This document shows, in pieces, positions 41,908 through 51,096 of a stretch of DNA of 64,000 bases (positions within the stretch are counted from its first letter, which is position 1; each line of letters begins with the position of its first letter). The notes under the pieces are model-generated. The model did not search any database, was not told the DNA's origin, and saw only the letters and a program-made list of their open reading frames with translations. Made by a program: the position numbers and the translations under genes. The stretch comes from Mesorhizobium neociceri (GTDB taxonomy: Bacteria > Pseudomonadota > Alphaproteobacteria > Rhizobiales > Rhizobiaceae): NCBI RefSeq assembly GCF_013520985.1, contig NZ_JACDTY010000022.1, positions 1 to 64,000 on the forward strand. Direction: 5' to 3'.

Positions 41908-43284
41908 TCAGGCGAGCGGCTTCAGCTCCTGCGCGATGGTCGGCAGCAGTTCCGAGACGTTGGGATGGATATGCACAGCGCGCGCCAGCGTGTCGACCGG
42001 CGCCTTGGCGTACATCAGGTCGAGCACGCAGTGCACGGCTTCGTCGCCACCAGGGCCGAGCACGGAACAGCCGAGGATCTCCCTGGTGTCGGCATCGACC
42101 AGGATCTTCATGAAACCTTGCGTCTCGCCTTTTTCGACGGCGCGGCCGACGCGGGTCATCGGCCGCTGGCCGACCAGCGCCTTGCGCCCGGACTTTCTCA
42201 CCGCCGCCTCGGTCATGCCGCAGCGGCCGAGCGGCGGATCGATATAGAGCGCATAGGCCTCGATGCGGTCACTGACCTTGCGTGGATCGTTGTCGAGCAG
42301 GTTGGCAGCGACGATCTCAAAGTCATTATACGAGGTGTGGGTGAAGGCGCCCTTGCCGTTGCAGTCGCCCATCGCCCAGATGCCAGGCACGCTGGTGCGC
42401 AGCTGATCGTCGACGGTGACGAAGCCGCGCAGATCGACCGCGACGCCAGCCTTGTCGAGGCCGAGATCGTCGGTGTTGGGGGTGCGGCCGAGCGCCAGAA
42501 GCACATGCGAGCCGACCACCGGAGGCTTGCCGGCTGAGAAGCTCACGTCGATGTCGTTGCCCTGCTTGGCAAAGCGGATGTCGTCGGCGCCGACATGGAC
42601 CGCTATGTCTTCGTTTTCGAGGATCGACAGGATGGCAGCCGAAACGTCCTCGTCCTCGCGGCCGGTCAGCCGCGGGCTCTTCTCGATGACGGTGACTTCG
42701 CTACCGAAGCGGCGGAACATCTGGGCGAATTCGAGTGAGATGTAGCTGCCGCCGACGACGATGAGATGGCGCGGCAAAATTTCGAGATCCATCATCGAGG
42801 AATTGGTGAGGTAGTCGATGTCGTGGATGCCGGGCAGGTCGGGCACCGAAGCGCGGCCGCCGGTGTTGAGGAAGATTTTTTCAGCGGTCAAAAGGTCGTC
42901 GCCGACGCGGACCGTGTTGGCGGATTCGAAGCGCGCATGGCCGCGATAGAGGGTGCAGCCCTTCATGCCGGCGATCCAGGTCTCCAGATTGGTGCGGGAG
43001 TCATTCGTGACCTTGTCCTTGCGCGCCTTGATCACCTTGTAGTCAACCCCGACAGGGCCGGAGAGCGTCACCCCATAGTCCGCCGCGCGCCGCGCCAGAT
43101 GCGCGGCATAGGCGCTGGCAACCATGGTCTTGGTCGGCATGCAGCCGGTGTTGACGCAGGTGCCGCCGATCAGCTTGCGCTCGATCAGCGCCACGCTCAT
43201 GCCGGCTGAGGTCAGCCGACCGGCGAGCGATGGGCCGGCCTGTCCGGCGCCGATGACGATGGCGTCGAATGTCCTTGCCGTCAT
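41908..43284 (-). CDS. FAD-dependent pyridine nucleotide-disulfide oxidoreductase (RclA/MerA-like)
   Basis: 458 residues. FAD GxGxxG in IVIGAGQAGPSLAGRL, redox disulfide in GGTCVNTGCMPTKT (C43 and C48), NAD GxGxxG-like VVGGSYISLEFAQMF, FAD contact WAMGDCNGKG, and dimer interface with HIHPNVSELLPT. Reminiscent of RclA and mercuric reductase, but without a HMA domain or the paired C-terminal Cys of MerA. Likely copper, quinone or hypochlorite-stress reductase. Its ATG overlaps the DUF4126 stop by 4 bases. Confidence 0.88.
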   Translation of the reverse strand: MTARTFDAIVIGAGQAGPSLAGRLTSAGMSVALIERKLIGGTCVNTGCMPTKTMVASAYAAHLARRAADYGVTLSGPVGVDYKVIKARKDKVTNDSRTNLETWIAGMKGCTLYRGHARFESANTVRVGDDLLTAEKIFLNTGGRASVPDLPGIHDIDYLTNSSMMDLEILPRHLIVVGGSYISLEFAQMFRRFGSEVTVIEKSPRLTGREDEDVSAAILSILENEDIAVHVGADDIRFAKQGNDIDVSFSAGKPPVVGSHVLLALGRTPNTDDLGLDKAGVAVDLRGFVTVDDQLRTSVPGIWAMGDCNGKGAFTHTSYNDFEIVAANLLDNDPRKVSDRIEAYALYIDPPLGRCGMTEAAVRKSGRKALVGQRPMTRVGRAVEKGETQGFMKILVDADTREILGCSVLGPGGDEAVHCVLDLMYAKAPVDTLARAVHIHPNVSELLPTIAQELKPLA

Positions 43285-43742
43285 GCCACCGCCGCCACGA
43301 TCAGCAGGCCGCCGATGATCGCTACCGCGTCCTCGATGAGAGCGGCAGGCAAATCCTTGCCGAAGGCGGCTGCCAGCCGGCCGCGCGCTTCGGCGCCGCC
43401 ATACGTGCCGATGACCGCGCCGATGGCGCCGGCGATCAGGCTGCCAATGGTGGAACCGGCGGTGGCGCCGATCACCGCACCGCTGAAGGCGCCCATGAGG
43501 ATGCGAGCGCCGAACTGCTGCGGCACCTTGCGGCTCGGCGTCGAGGGCAGCTGGTCGGTGATGAGTTCAACGATGGCCAGGATGGTGAAGATGCCGACGG
43601 CGGCCCAATGGCCCATGAAACTTGCCCAGGTGCCGGCGACAGGCAGCCAGCCGAGATAAGCGCCCCAGGCGACCGCGGCCGGCGCGGTCATGGCGCGAAG
43701 ACCGGCGATGATGCCGATCAGAAGTGCAAGCAGGTAAAGCAT
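43281..43742 (-). CDS. DUF4126 membrane protein
   Basis: 153 residues with four or five hydrophobic stretches: LLALLIGIIAGLRAMTAPAAVAWGAYLG at the start, then AVGIFTILAIVEL, GAVIGATAGSTIGSLIAGAIG and ALIEDAVAIIGGLLIVAA. The pattern GLRAMTAPA is a DUF4126 feature. It is upstream of, and overlaps by ATGA, the reductase gene, so the two are translated together. Function unknown; perhaps supports the reductase at the membrane. Confidence 0.75.
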   Translation of the reverse strand: MLYLLALLIGIIAGLRAMTAPAAVAWGAYLGWLPVAGTWASFMGHWAAVGIFTILAIVELITDQLPSTPSRKVPQQFGARILMGAFSGAVIGATAGSTIGSLIAGAIGAVIGTYGGAEARGRLAAAFGKDLPAALIEDAVAIIGGLLIVAAVA

Positions 43743-43866
43743 GTAGATCCCCTCAGAACCTCGGACGGCCCGCGCGGCAAGCTAGCATAGGCCGGGCATT
43801 TGGCCAGCGGGGTTTTCCCCGGCGGAGGATTATGCTTTGGCAGGAGATCAGATTGGAGGCGTGGCC

Positions 43867-44424
43867 ATGTCCGCAAGCGAACGCACGAAAATGATTGCAG
43901 GCGAGTGGTACACCTGCATCGACAACGATCTGGAAGCGCTGCGGGTGATCGCGCGCGATGCGGTGTTCGAGCACAATACGCTGTCGCCCCGGCAGCGCGG
44001 CAATATCGGTCCGGCGTTATCGGCGCTGCTCGGCAGCGCTGGCGAGCGTGCCCGCATCGAGGCGCCGTTCCATTGCGCCTACGGTTTCAACATCCATCTC
44101 GGCGAGGGCGCCTTCCTCAATGCCGGCTGCACCATCCTCGACACCGCTCCGGTGCGCATCGGCCAGCGGACGTTGCTTGGTCCCAATGTGCAGATCTACT
44201 GCGCCGAGCACCATAAGGAGGCCGCAGGTCGCCAGGCGGGGTTGGAGATCGCCAGGGCGGTCACCATCGGCGACAGCGCCTGGATCGGCGGCAGCGCCAT
44301 CATCCTCGGCGGCATCAGCATCGGCGATGGCGCCATCGTCGGCGCCGGCGCGGTGGTGACGCGCGACGTGCCTGACAACACGACGGTGGTCGGCAATCCT
44401 GCCCGAGCGGTCAAGCGCGGCTGA
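43867..44424 (+). CDS. Sugar O-acetyltransferase (maltose/NodL-type, LbH)
   Basis: 185 residues from ATG 43867 with GGAGG ahead (the longer frame from 43837 is less likely). Left-handed beta helix: YGFNIHLGEGAFLNAGCTILDTAPVRIG, RTLLGPNVQIYCAEHHK, AVTIGDSAWIGGSAIILGG, IGAGAVVTRDVPDNTTVVGNPAR. N-terminal Mac-like domain (KMIAGEWYTCIDNDLEALRV). Transfers acetyl from acetyl-CoA to a sugar 6-hydroxyl; close to maltose acetyltransferase and rhizobial NodL, but no nod genes are nearby. Confidence 0.9.
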   Translation: MSASERTKMIAGEWYTCIDNDLEALRVIARDAVFEHNTLSPRQRGNIGPALSALLGSAGERARIEAPFHCAYGFNIHLGEGAFLNAGCTILDTAPVRIGQRTLLGPNVQIYCAEHHKEAAGRQAGLEIARAVTIGDSAWIGGSAIILGGISIGDGAIVGAGAVVTRDVPDNTTVVGNPARAVKRG

Positions 44425-44442
44425 ATGCGCGTCCGCCGATGA

Positions 44443-45432
44443 TCAATGAGACAGGGCGGACATCGCCTGCTCGCCGGTCCGCCTGGAGAATTCGCGCCGG
44501 TATTGGGCCGGCGAGGTTCTGAGTCGTGCGGCGAAATGCTGGCGCAGCGAGGTGGCGCTGCCGAAGCCGGCTTCGAAGGCCACCATGTCCATCGATTTCT
44601 CGGTCGCCTCCAGCAGACGTTGCGCGAACTCGATGCGCTGGCCGGCCAGCCATTCGCCAAAGCTGGTGCCGATCGATTTTTGGAAACGGCGGGTGAAGGT
44701 GCGCCGGGTCAGGCCGGCGGCCTCGGCCACGCGGTCGAGGCTGTGCGTTTCACCTAATGTTGCCCGCACCGTGTCGAGCGCCTGGGTGAAGCGGTCGGTT
44801 GCCGGGGTTTTCGCCAGCGGGCGCTCGATGAATTGCGCTTGGCCGCCTTGGCGGTGCGGCGAGAGCACAATGTGCCTGGCCAGCCGCAACGCTACTTCGG
44901 CGCCATAGCGGGCGCGCACGATGTGCAGGCAGCAGTCGAGCCCAGCGGCGACACCGGCCGAGGTGACGATGTCGCCATCATCGACATAGAGCACGTCGGC
45001 GTCGACTTCGATGTCGGGATGCAGCGCCTGTAACCGGTCGGTGGAGGACCAATGCGTGGCCGCCCGCCGGCCGGCAAGCAGCCCGGCGGCGGCAATGGCA
45101 AATGTGCCGAGGCAGAGGCCGACGATCAGCGCGCCGCGCCGGTGCGCGCGCGAAAGCGCTTCGAGGAGCGAGGTGGGAAGCGGGGCGTCGAGATCTTTCC
45201 AGCTGGGAATGATGATGATGTCGGCAGCGTCGAACGCCGAGAGCCCATGCGGAACAGCGATCGTCAGCCCGGCATCGGTGTGGATGGGTCCATCGTCGAG
45301 CGCGCAGACGCGAAAGTCGAAACGCGGCAGACCGAGCTTGGTGCGGTCGGTGCCGAACACCACGCATGGGACCGAGAGGTGGAACGGGCTGATGCCGTCA
45401 AAAGCGAGGACGGCGATGATGGGGTCGGTCAT
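44443..45432 (-). CDS. GlxA-family transcriptional regulator (DJ-1/PfpI plus AraC)
   Basis: 329 residues from ATG 45432. N-terminal DJ-1/PfpI-like sensor domain (VLAFDGISPFHLSVPCVVFG, LIVGLCLGTFAIAAAGLLAGR with the nucleophile-elbow Cys) and C-terminal AraC HTH pair (SLDRVAEAAGLTRRTFTRRF, FGEWLAGQRIEFAQRLLE). Divergent from a cysteine hydrolase; GlxA regulators often control catabolism of amides, carnitine or arginine derivatives, so the hydrolase is a probable target. Confidence 0.9.
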   Translation of the reverse strand: MTDPIIAVLAFDGISPFHLSVPCVVFGTDRTKLGLPRFDFRVCALDDGPIHTDAGLTIAVPHGLSAFDAADIIIIPSWKDLDAPLPTSLLEALSRAHRRGALIVGLCLGTFAIAAAGLLAGRRAATHWSSTDRLQALHPDIEVDADVLYVDDGDIVTSAGVAAGLDCCLHIVRARYGAEVALRLARHIVLSPHRQGGQAQFIERPLAKTPATDRFTQALDTVRATLGETHSLDRVAEAAGLTRRTFTRRFQKSIGTSFGEWLAGQRIEFAQRLLEATEKSMDMVAFEAGFGSATSLRQHFAARLRTSPAQYRREFSRRTGEQAMSALSH

Positions 45433-45556
45433 GGTCGGTTCCAGCAAGAGAGCGGATTGTCCCAATTCTTTCGAACGATGTCAATCGGGCCACTTTTGGC
45501 AACCGGGCGATCCGCCTATTTTCAGCCCGTCCCATTCAAGCCCGAAAGGAAACTCC

Positions 45557-46195
45557 ATGTCCGCCAACACCACGCCGCGCCGCGCACTTATCGTCATCGA
45601 TGTCCAGAATGATTATGACGGCGGCAACCTCGCCATCCAGCATCCGCCGTTCCGCGACAGCGTGGTCAATGTGGCGCGCGCCATGGATGCCGCCGCTGCC
45701 GAAGGCGTGAAGGTGGTTGTCGTCAAGCAGATGGCGCCGGAGACGTCGCCGATCTTCGCCAAGGGCAGCCATGGCGGAGAACTGCATCCCGAGATCGCCA
45801 GGCGAGAGCGCGACCACTATGTCGAAAAGTCGCTACCTAGCGCCTTCGCCGGCACCGATCTTGAGGAATGGCTGCGCGCCAACGCCATCGATACGATCAC
45901 GGTGATCGGCTACATGACGCATAATTGCGATCTGTCGACCATCATCCACGCCGCGCATGTCGGCTTTGCGGTCGAATTCCTGTCCGACGCCACCGGCTCG
46001 CTGCCTTACGCCAACAGCGCCGGTTACGCCTCGGCCGAGGAGATCCACCGGGTGGTGACGGTCATCCTGCAGTCGCGCTTTGCAGCCGTGCTCGACACCG
46101 CCGAATGGATCGATGGCCTGAAGACGGGCGCCCTGCCCAAGCGCGACACGATCTATGCCTCCAACCAGCAGGCGCTGGCGCGCAACGCGGCGTAA
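45557..46195 (+). CDS. Cysteine hydrolase (isochorismatase family)
   Basis: 212 residues from ATG 45557 with AAGGA ahead. Catalytic Asp in LIVIDVQNDY, Lys in VVVVKQMAPE or SLPSAF region, and Cys in IGYMTHNCDLSTIIHAAHVG. Hydrolyses an amide or isochorismate-like enol ether; nicotinamidase, N-carbamoylsarcosine amidase and isochorismatase share the fold, and these motifs suit an amidase. The start is 124 bases from the divergent GlxA-type regulator, likely its controller. Confidence 0.87.
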   Translation: MSANTTPRRALIVIDVQNDYDGGNLAIQHPPFRDSVVNVARAMDAAAAEGVKVVVVKQMAPETSPIFAKGSHGGELHPEIARRERDHYVEKSLPSAFAGTDLEEWLRANAIDTITVIGYMTHNCDLSTIIHAAHVGFAVEFLSDATGSLPYANSAGYASAEEIHRVVTVILQSRFAAVLDTAEWIDGLKTGALPKRDTIYASNQQALARNAA

Positions 46196-46207
46196 CGCCC
46201 TGGAAAC

Positions 46208-46244
46208 AAAAAAAGGCGCCGCATCGCTGCGGCGCCTTTTTTCG
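46208..46244. terminator. Bidirectional terminator
   Basis: AAAAAAAGGCGCCGCA-TCGC-TGCGGCGCCTTTTTT, perfect stem with A and T flanks, between the cysteine hydrolase (+) and fhs (-). Can end both transcripts. Confidence 0.9.
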
Positions 46245-46260
46245 TTGAGACTGTAAGGTC

Positions 46261-47940
46261 CTAGAACAGGCCTTCGATCTGACCTGCTTCGTTGAGGAAG
46301 ATCTTTTCCGAGGACGGCGCCTTGGGCAGGCCCGGCATGGTCATGACCTCGCCGCAGATCACGACGACGAAGCCGGCGCCCGCCGACAGCCGGACCTCGC
46401 GCACCGGCACGGTGTGGCCGGTCGGCGCGCCGCGCAGGTTCGGGTCGGTCGAGAAGGAATACTGGGTCTTGGCCATGCAGACCGGCAGCTTGCCGTAGCC
46501 GGCCTGTTCCCAGGCGTGCAACTGGTCGCGCACCGACTTGTCGGCGATCGCCTCGGAGCCGCGATAGATGCGCTGGACGATGGTGTTGATCTTCTCGAAC
46601 AGCGGCATGGCGTCGGGATAGAGCGGCGCAAACTGTGACGCCCCGGATTCGGCCAGCGCCACCACCTTGTTGGCGAGGTCCTCGATGCCGGCCGATCCCT
46701 TGGCCCAATGCTTGCACAGGATCGCTTCTTCGCCCATCGAGGCGACGTAGTCCTTCATCGTCTGGATTTCAGCGTCGGTGTCGGAATAGAAGTGGTTGAT
46801 GGCAACCACCGCCGGCACGCCGAACTGGCGGATGTTCTCGATGTGACGGCCAAGATTGGCGCAGCCCTTCTTCACCGCCTCGATGTTTTCCTTGCCGAGG
46901 TCTTCCTTCTTGACGCCGCCATTCATCTTCATGGCGCGCACGGTGGCGACGATGACCGCGGCCGCTGGCTTCAGGCCCGCCTTGCGGCACTTGATGTCGA
47001 AGAATTTTTCGGCGCCGAGATCAGCGCCGAAACCGGCTTCGGTGACGACATAGTCGGCGAGCTTCAGCGCCGTCGTGGTGGCGACGACCGAGTTGCAGCC
47101 ATGGGCGATGTTGGCGAACGGGCCGCCATGGACGAAGGCCGGGTTGTTTTCCAGCGTTTGCACCAAATTGGGCTGCATGGCGTCCTTCAGCAGCACGGCC
47201 ATGGCGCCGTCGGCCTTGAGGTCGCGGGCATAGACGGCCGACTTGTCGCGGCGATAAGCGACGATGATGTCGCCGAGGCGCTTTTCCAGGTCCTTCAGGT
47301 CGGTGGAAAGGCACAGGATCGCCATGACTTCCGAGGCGACGGTGATGTCGAAGCCGCCTTCGCGCGGGAAACCGTTGGCGACGCCGCCGAGCGAGCAGAT
47401 CATCTCGCGCAGCGCCCGGTCGTTCATGTCCATGACACGGCGCCAGACGACGCGGCGGGTGTCGATGCCGAGCTCGTTGCCCCAGTAGATGTGGTTGTCG
47501 ATCAGCGCCGAAAGCAGATTATGCGCCGTGGTGATGGCGTGGAAGTCGCCGGTGAAGTGGAGGTTCATGTCCTCCATCGGCACGACCTGCGCATAGCCGC
47601 CGCCGGCGGCACCGCCCTTGACGCCGAAATTCGGGCCGAGCGAAGCTTCGCGGATGCAGACGATCGCCTTCTTGCCGATGCGGTTGAGACCGTCGCCGAG
47701 GCCAACCGTCGTCGTCGTCTTGCCTTCGCCTGCCGGCGTCGGGTTGATTGCGGTGACGAGGATCAGCTTGCCGTCCTTGTTGCCCTTCACCGACTTGATG
47801 AACTCGGCAGATATTTTCGCCTTGTCGTGGCCATAAGGCAGAAGGTGCTCGGTCGGGATGCCGATCTTGGCGCCGATCTCCTGAATCTGCTTTTTCTTGG
47901 CGCCGCGCGCGATCTCGATGTCGGACTTCACTTCGGCCAT
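46261..47940 (-). CDS. fhs: Formate-tetrahydrofolate ligase
   Basis: 559 residues. Joins formate to tetrahydrofolate with ATP to make 10-formyl-THF for one-carbon metabolism. P-loop TPAGEGKTTTTVGLGDGLNRIG (about residues 68-90) and REASLGPNFGVKGGAAGGGYAQ are signature blocks, with a normal C-terminal KTQYSFSTDPNLRGAPTGH. In methylotroph relatives it helps formate use; in rhizobia it feeds purine and Met synthesis. A 10-bp palindrome lies upstream. Confidence 0.96.
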   Translation of the reverse strand: MAEVKSDIEIARGAKKKQIQEIGAKIGIPTEHLLPYGHDKAKISAEFIKSVKGNKDGKLILVTAINPTPAGEGKTTTTVGLGDGLNRIGKKAIVCIREASLGPNFGVKGGAAGGGYAQVVPMEDMNLHFTGDFHAITTAHNLLSALIDNHIYWGNELGIDTRRVVWRRVMDMNDRALREMICSLGGVANGFPREGGFDITVASEVMAILCLSTDLKDLEKRLGDIIVAYRRDKSAVYARDLKADGAMAVLLKDAMQPNLVQTLENNPAFVHGGPFANIAHGCNSVVATTTALKLADYVVTEAGFGADLGAEKFFDIKCRKAGLKPAAAVIVATVRAMKMNGGVKKEDLGKENIEAVKKGCANLGRHIENIRQFGVPAVVAINHFYSDTDAEIQTMKDYVASMGEEAILCKHWAKGSAGIEDLANKVVALAESGASQFAPLYPDAMPLFEKINTIVQRIYRGSEAIADKSVRDQLHAWEQAGYGKLPVCMAKTQYSFSTDPNLRGAPTGHTVPVREVRLSAGAGFVVVICGEVMTMPGLPKAPSSEKIFLNEAGQIEGLF

Positions 47941-48344
47941 GACGGCTTTCCTTCGGATTGGACGGTGGACGGGACGGGGTTGATGACTGTGGTCGTCGCA
48001 GGCAATTCGAAACGGCCGTTAGGCGCGCGGGCATGTTCTAACCCTGTCGCTGCCGCGGCGTCAACTTGCATGCAACTATGTTTCCTATGAAGAAAGTGTC
48101 TCCGCGGCCGGGCCGACCTGCCGTCGGTTCTTCCTGGCTCCGTTGCCGCGCCGTATAGAAGCCAGAGGATGCGACATTGCGCCGTCTCAAAACAGCCGCG
48201 CAATGCACGGAATGCGACAGAGGCGACGGCGCAAATTCGCCATCGCTATGCCTAAAGCGCAATGCGCTTTAGGCAATTATTCTTGTGCATGTCGTTATCC
48301 CAAAACCGGGACCACTTTGGGCGACATGCATCGAGCGACTGACG
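47941..48344. other. Gap between fhs and the DUF2333 gene
   Basis: 404 bases with no convincing gene. It holds TTGCATGCAA (48066-48075), a 10-bp palindrome 125 bases upstream of the fhs start that could be a regulator site, and repeat family 4 at 48251-48328. Otherwise nothing seen. Confidence 0.4.
48251..48328. repeat. Dispersed repeat family 4
   Basis: Two hairpins: CCTAAAGCGCA-A-TGCGCTTTAGG (48251-48273) and CATGTCG...CGACATG (48288-48294 with 48322-48328) around CCCAAAACCGGGACCACTTTGGG. This is the sort of sequence often repeated in rhizobial intergenic DNA; only one copy is in this window. It lies 3' of the DUF2333 gene. Confidence 0.5.
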
Positions 48345-49469
48345 TTACTGCGTCAGGACGTTGCTGATCTCGACCATGTTGGAGCGCACCCGAAGCACAT
48401 AGAAACCCATCGTCGTCAGGTGGGTCGGCATGATCCAGCCGTCCTCGCGGCCATTGGCGATGATGAAGGGCTGGATGCGCAGCGCCGAGACGAATTGCGC
48501 ATCCATCGTGTCCCATAGATTGCCGAGATGCTTTTCCTTGATGACGTCCTCGAAATCGGCCTGGGCGCCCTTCATCAGGCCGTAATAGGCGTAGAGCTGG
48601 CCATAGGCGAACCAGAAACGGTCATCGGCGCGGAAGTCGAACCAGCCATCGTTGTGGTTCTCGGCCCGCTCCTTGAGGATGGCCGAGGTCGAGCCGATGT
48701 CGGAGGAGATGCGGTCGATATACTGCTTCAGATTGTCGGCGCGGGCGTCGAACGTCGCCTGGCAGGTGGCAAGGCGGGCGTTGAAGGAGCGCAGCTTGTT
48801 GACGGCATCGCGATAATAGCTCGGCGTCGGCGTCTTGGGCCCGAACGGGTTCAGGCCGAAATACCAAGTGTATTCGTCGAACTGCAGATTGCCGCGCGCG
48901 TCCTGCAGGTCGGCGTCGATCTGCGAGGTCGTGCGCACACGGCCGAGATTGTCGGCAAGCTCGGTCGCGGTGCGGCGCACCGCCTGGTTGATACCGCGCT
49001 GGAACGAGGCCTTGTTGTCCATGAACGGCGTATGATCCCAGTCGACGCCGAACAGGCCGAGCTTGTAGAGGATCATCGACGAGATCCAGGCATTCTGGTT
49101 GACGTTGAAGTCGGTCAGGTCGGCCGCTACCTGGGCGATGCCCGAATTGCCGCAGGTTTTGGCGGTCTCGGTGCCGGCGCCTGCCGCGACCTGTTCGCCG
49201 GCCGAAATGTTGCGGTTCTCGAAGGTGTATTTGTCGACGTAGTTGGGGTCGAACTTGTTCCACCACTGGGTGGCGTAGAAGAAGTTGGCGTAGAGGCCGA
49301 TCAGCACCAGCAGAGCCAGGCCGACCACCGCCTTCAGGATCCAGCCGCGCTGCGTGTACCAGCGCCCGGCCCACATGAACGGCCACAGGATCACGCCGAT
49401 GACCAGGCCGATGCCGCGGCCTATCCACTGGAAGATGCGGGTGAAGAAATTCACGATCGGATCAAGCAT
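48345..49469 (-). CDS. DUF2333 inner-membrane protein (AAA-locus gene 5)
   Basis: 374 residues. Two hydrophobic stretches near the N-terminus (about 14-36 and 44-64, GWILKAVVGLALLVLIGLYANFF), then a large mostly helical domain with WYFGLNPFGPKTPTPSYYRD and DDRFWFAYGQLYAYYGLMKG. DUF2333 is widespread but uncharacterised. Last gene of a minus-strand run of five with an AAA ATPase, 103 bases after the preceding gene with hairpins between. Confidence 0.8.
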   Translation of the reverse strand: MLDPIVNFFTRIFQWIGRGIGLVIGVILWPFMWAGRWYTQRGWILKAVVGLALLVLIGLYANFFYATQWWNKFDPNYVDKYTFENRNISAGEQVAAGAGTETAKTCGNSGIAQVAADLTDFNVNQNAWISSMILYKLGLFGVDWDHTPFMDNKASFQRGINQAVRRTATELADNLGRVRTTSQIDADLQDARGNLQFDEYTWYFGLNPFGPKTPTPSYYRDAVNKLRSFNARLATCQATFDARADNLKQYIDRISSDIGSTSAILKERAENHNDGWFDFRADDRFWFAYGQLYAYYGLMKGAQADFEDVIKEKHLGNLWDTMDAQFVSALRIQPFIIANGREDGWIMPTHLTTMGFYVLRVRSNMVEISNVLTQ

Positions 49470-49487
49470 GGCTCACGTCACCCCTCA

Positions 49488-49575
49488 GCATGATGCCAAA
49501 AAGTTGCAGACTTTTTGGACAACATCATGCGCCAAAACAATAAGTTAGAACGAAATGACGGCTCATTTCGTTCTA
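49488..49575. repeat. Intergenic hairpin repeats (family 5)
   Basis: First a nested palindrome GCATGATG-CCAAAAAG...CTTTTTGG-...CATCATGC (49488-49530), the sort of palindrome often seen repeated in rhizobial genomes, then a perfect 13-bp inverted repeat TAGAACGAAATGA-CGGC-TCATTTCGTTCTA (49546-49575). The latter contains the stop codon of the gene ending at 49573, so it sits at the mRNA end or processing point between two operon genes. Confidence 0.6.
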
Positions 49576-50877
49576 GTCAGTCAGGCCGTAAAGGCGCGTG
49601 CGAAACGCCACCTTGTCCTTCAAATATGTGGTTTTCAGAACGTCCACAACATGCGATCGCCAGGCGTCGCTGAAGCCGTCATAGTCCTTGTAGAAGCCGG
49701 GCTTGTTGAAGACGTAGCGCGAGACGAAGTCCTGCGGCACGAAATCCGAGATCAGCTGGTTGGTCAGCCAGGCGTCGGGATGGTCGGGCTTGCCGCGCAC
49801 GACGAGGAAGCGCTGGCGCGGCGGGACATCCTCGATTTTGAGATGGCCGAGCTGGGCGATCTCGCGCTTGGCGGCGTTGAGGAAAGGAAAATTGCCGTCG
49901 CTGGTGATCAGGTCGGCATGGCCGTGGATCCAGGTCTGCAGCCAAACCTTGTCGACGTCGGTCAGATTGCGGTTCGGCTCGGTGTCGCGGATGAGGGAGC
50001 GCACGACCATCTCGGCGCGATGCTCGAGATAACCCGAGCTTTCGACCCATGACGCCCGCGGCAGTTCGATACGGCCGGTGCTGGCGAGGAACTTGAACAC
50101 CTTGTCGGCATCGTTGATCGAGAGATAGCTGACCTGCCAGGGACGCGAACGGCGAAAGCCTGGTGCGGCCGGATCGCTGATGACCGTCGTCATGTCGGGG
50201 TCGACGAAGACGTAGAGCCCGCCGAAATGGCTGGTCCAATAGGCGTTGTGGCGGAAGATCACCTGGTCGGGCACCAGCGCGTTCTCGCGGATGTCGCCGC
50301 ACACCTTCGCCAGCTCCACCATGCGGGTCAGCATGGCGTTGTCGCGCCAGGCGTGCGGCTCCTGCTTCAGCCGGTCGACCAGCTTGCCGAGCTCGGCGGC
50401 CTTGCCCAGCACGTCCTCGGCCGACAGCACCTTGAACTCGACCTGGCTGATAGACAGCAGGTCCTCGATGTCGTTGACCAGCGGAACGGAATCCTCGATC
50501 TCGCCGTAGATGACGTCCTTGATGGTCAGCGCATCGATAGCGCGCTGGTTCTTGGACATGAACTCGAACATCAGCTGCGAGGTGTTGGAAAAGGCGGTGT
50601 GCACCACCGGCAGCTCGATCTGCGACGGCGTCAGGATGATGAAGCGGCGGTTGACCTCATTGGGATCGAGATAGTCGTAATCGCCGCATTCCTCGGCCAC
50701 TTCAGGCGAGAAGCCGGTGCGGTCGATCTGGAAGCTCTTCAGCTTGGTCGGCTTGAGGCCGAAGGCAACAAGCGCCTTGTTGTAGCGCTGGATGAGATGC
50801 GACTCGTCGACAGTGAGCAGCCGGCCGTAGATGAGCTCGTTGTCGCGCAGAAGGTCGGGTTTTTTATGGGCGCTCAT
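49573..50877 (-). CDS. Conserved protein of the AAA locus, unknown (gene 4)
   Basis: 434 residues from ATG 50877; the frame runs on to 51033 through repeat DNA and that part is not credible. No membrane helix and no motif recognised. Conserved-looking blocks: NELIYGRLLTVDESHLIQRYN, HNAYWTSHFGGLYVFVDPDM, RGKPDHPDAWLTNQLISDFV. It lies between the AAA ATPase gene (219 bases upstream, repeat between) and the DUF2333 gene. May be an adaptor or effector of that system. Confidence 0.8.
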   Translation of the reverse strand: MSAHKKPDLLRDNELIYGRLLTVDESHLIQRYNKALVAFGLKPTKLKSFQIDRTGFSPEVAEECGDYDYLDPNEVNRRFIILTPSQIELPVVHTAFSNTSQLMFEFMSKNQRAIDALTIKDVIYGEIEDSVPLVNDIEDLLSISQVEFKVLSAEDVLGKAAELGKLVDRLKQEPHAWRDNAMLTRMVELAKVCGDIRENALVPDQVIFRHNAYWTSHFGGLYVFVDPDMTTVISDPAAPGFRRSRPWQVSYLSINDADKVFKFLASTGRIELPRASWVESSGYLEHRAEMVVRSLIRDTEPNRNLTDVDKVWLQTWIHGHADLITSDGNFPFLNAAKREIAQLGHLKIEDVPPRQRFLVVRGKPDHPDAWLTNQLISDFVPQDFVSRYVFNKPGFYKDYDGFSDAWRSHVVDVLKTTYLKDKVAFRTRLYGLTD

Positions 50878-50881
50878 CCTG

Positions 50882-51080
50882 CCTTCTCCCCGTTCACGGG
50901 GAGAAGGTGCCCGAAGGGCGGATGAGGGGCGCGAGCCTTCCTTCTCCCCTTGTGGGAGAAGGTGGATCGGCGCGCAGCGCCGAGACGGTTGAGGGGTGTT
51001 GGAAGGATCGCCGTCCTTGCCAAGCTGGAACACCCCTCATCCGTCGCCTTCGGCGACACCTTCTCCCACAAGGGGAGAAG
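50882..51080. repeat. Dispersed palindromic repeat (family 3)
   Basis: Module 1 is the hairpin CCTTCTCCCCGTTCACGGGGAGAAGG (50882-50907). Module 2 is a long palindrome bounded by CTTCTCCCCTTGTGGGAGAAGG and its inverse CCTTCTCCCACAAGGGGAGAAG, with a GATCGCC/GGCGAT-type core. This sort of repeat is common in Mesorhizobium and relatives. It is in the middle of an otherwise compact minus-strand operon. Confidence 0.75.
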
Positions 51081-51096
51081 GGGGCGTCGGCGTGCT

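Noticed and set aside
46708..48090. 460-residue plus-strand frame over fhs
   Set aside because: Antisense to a clear fhs gene.
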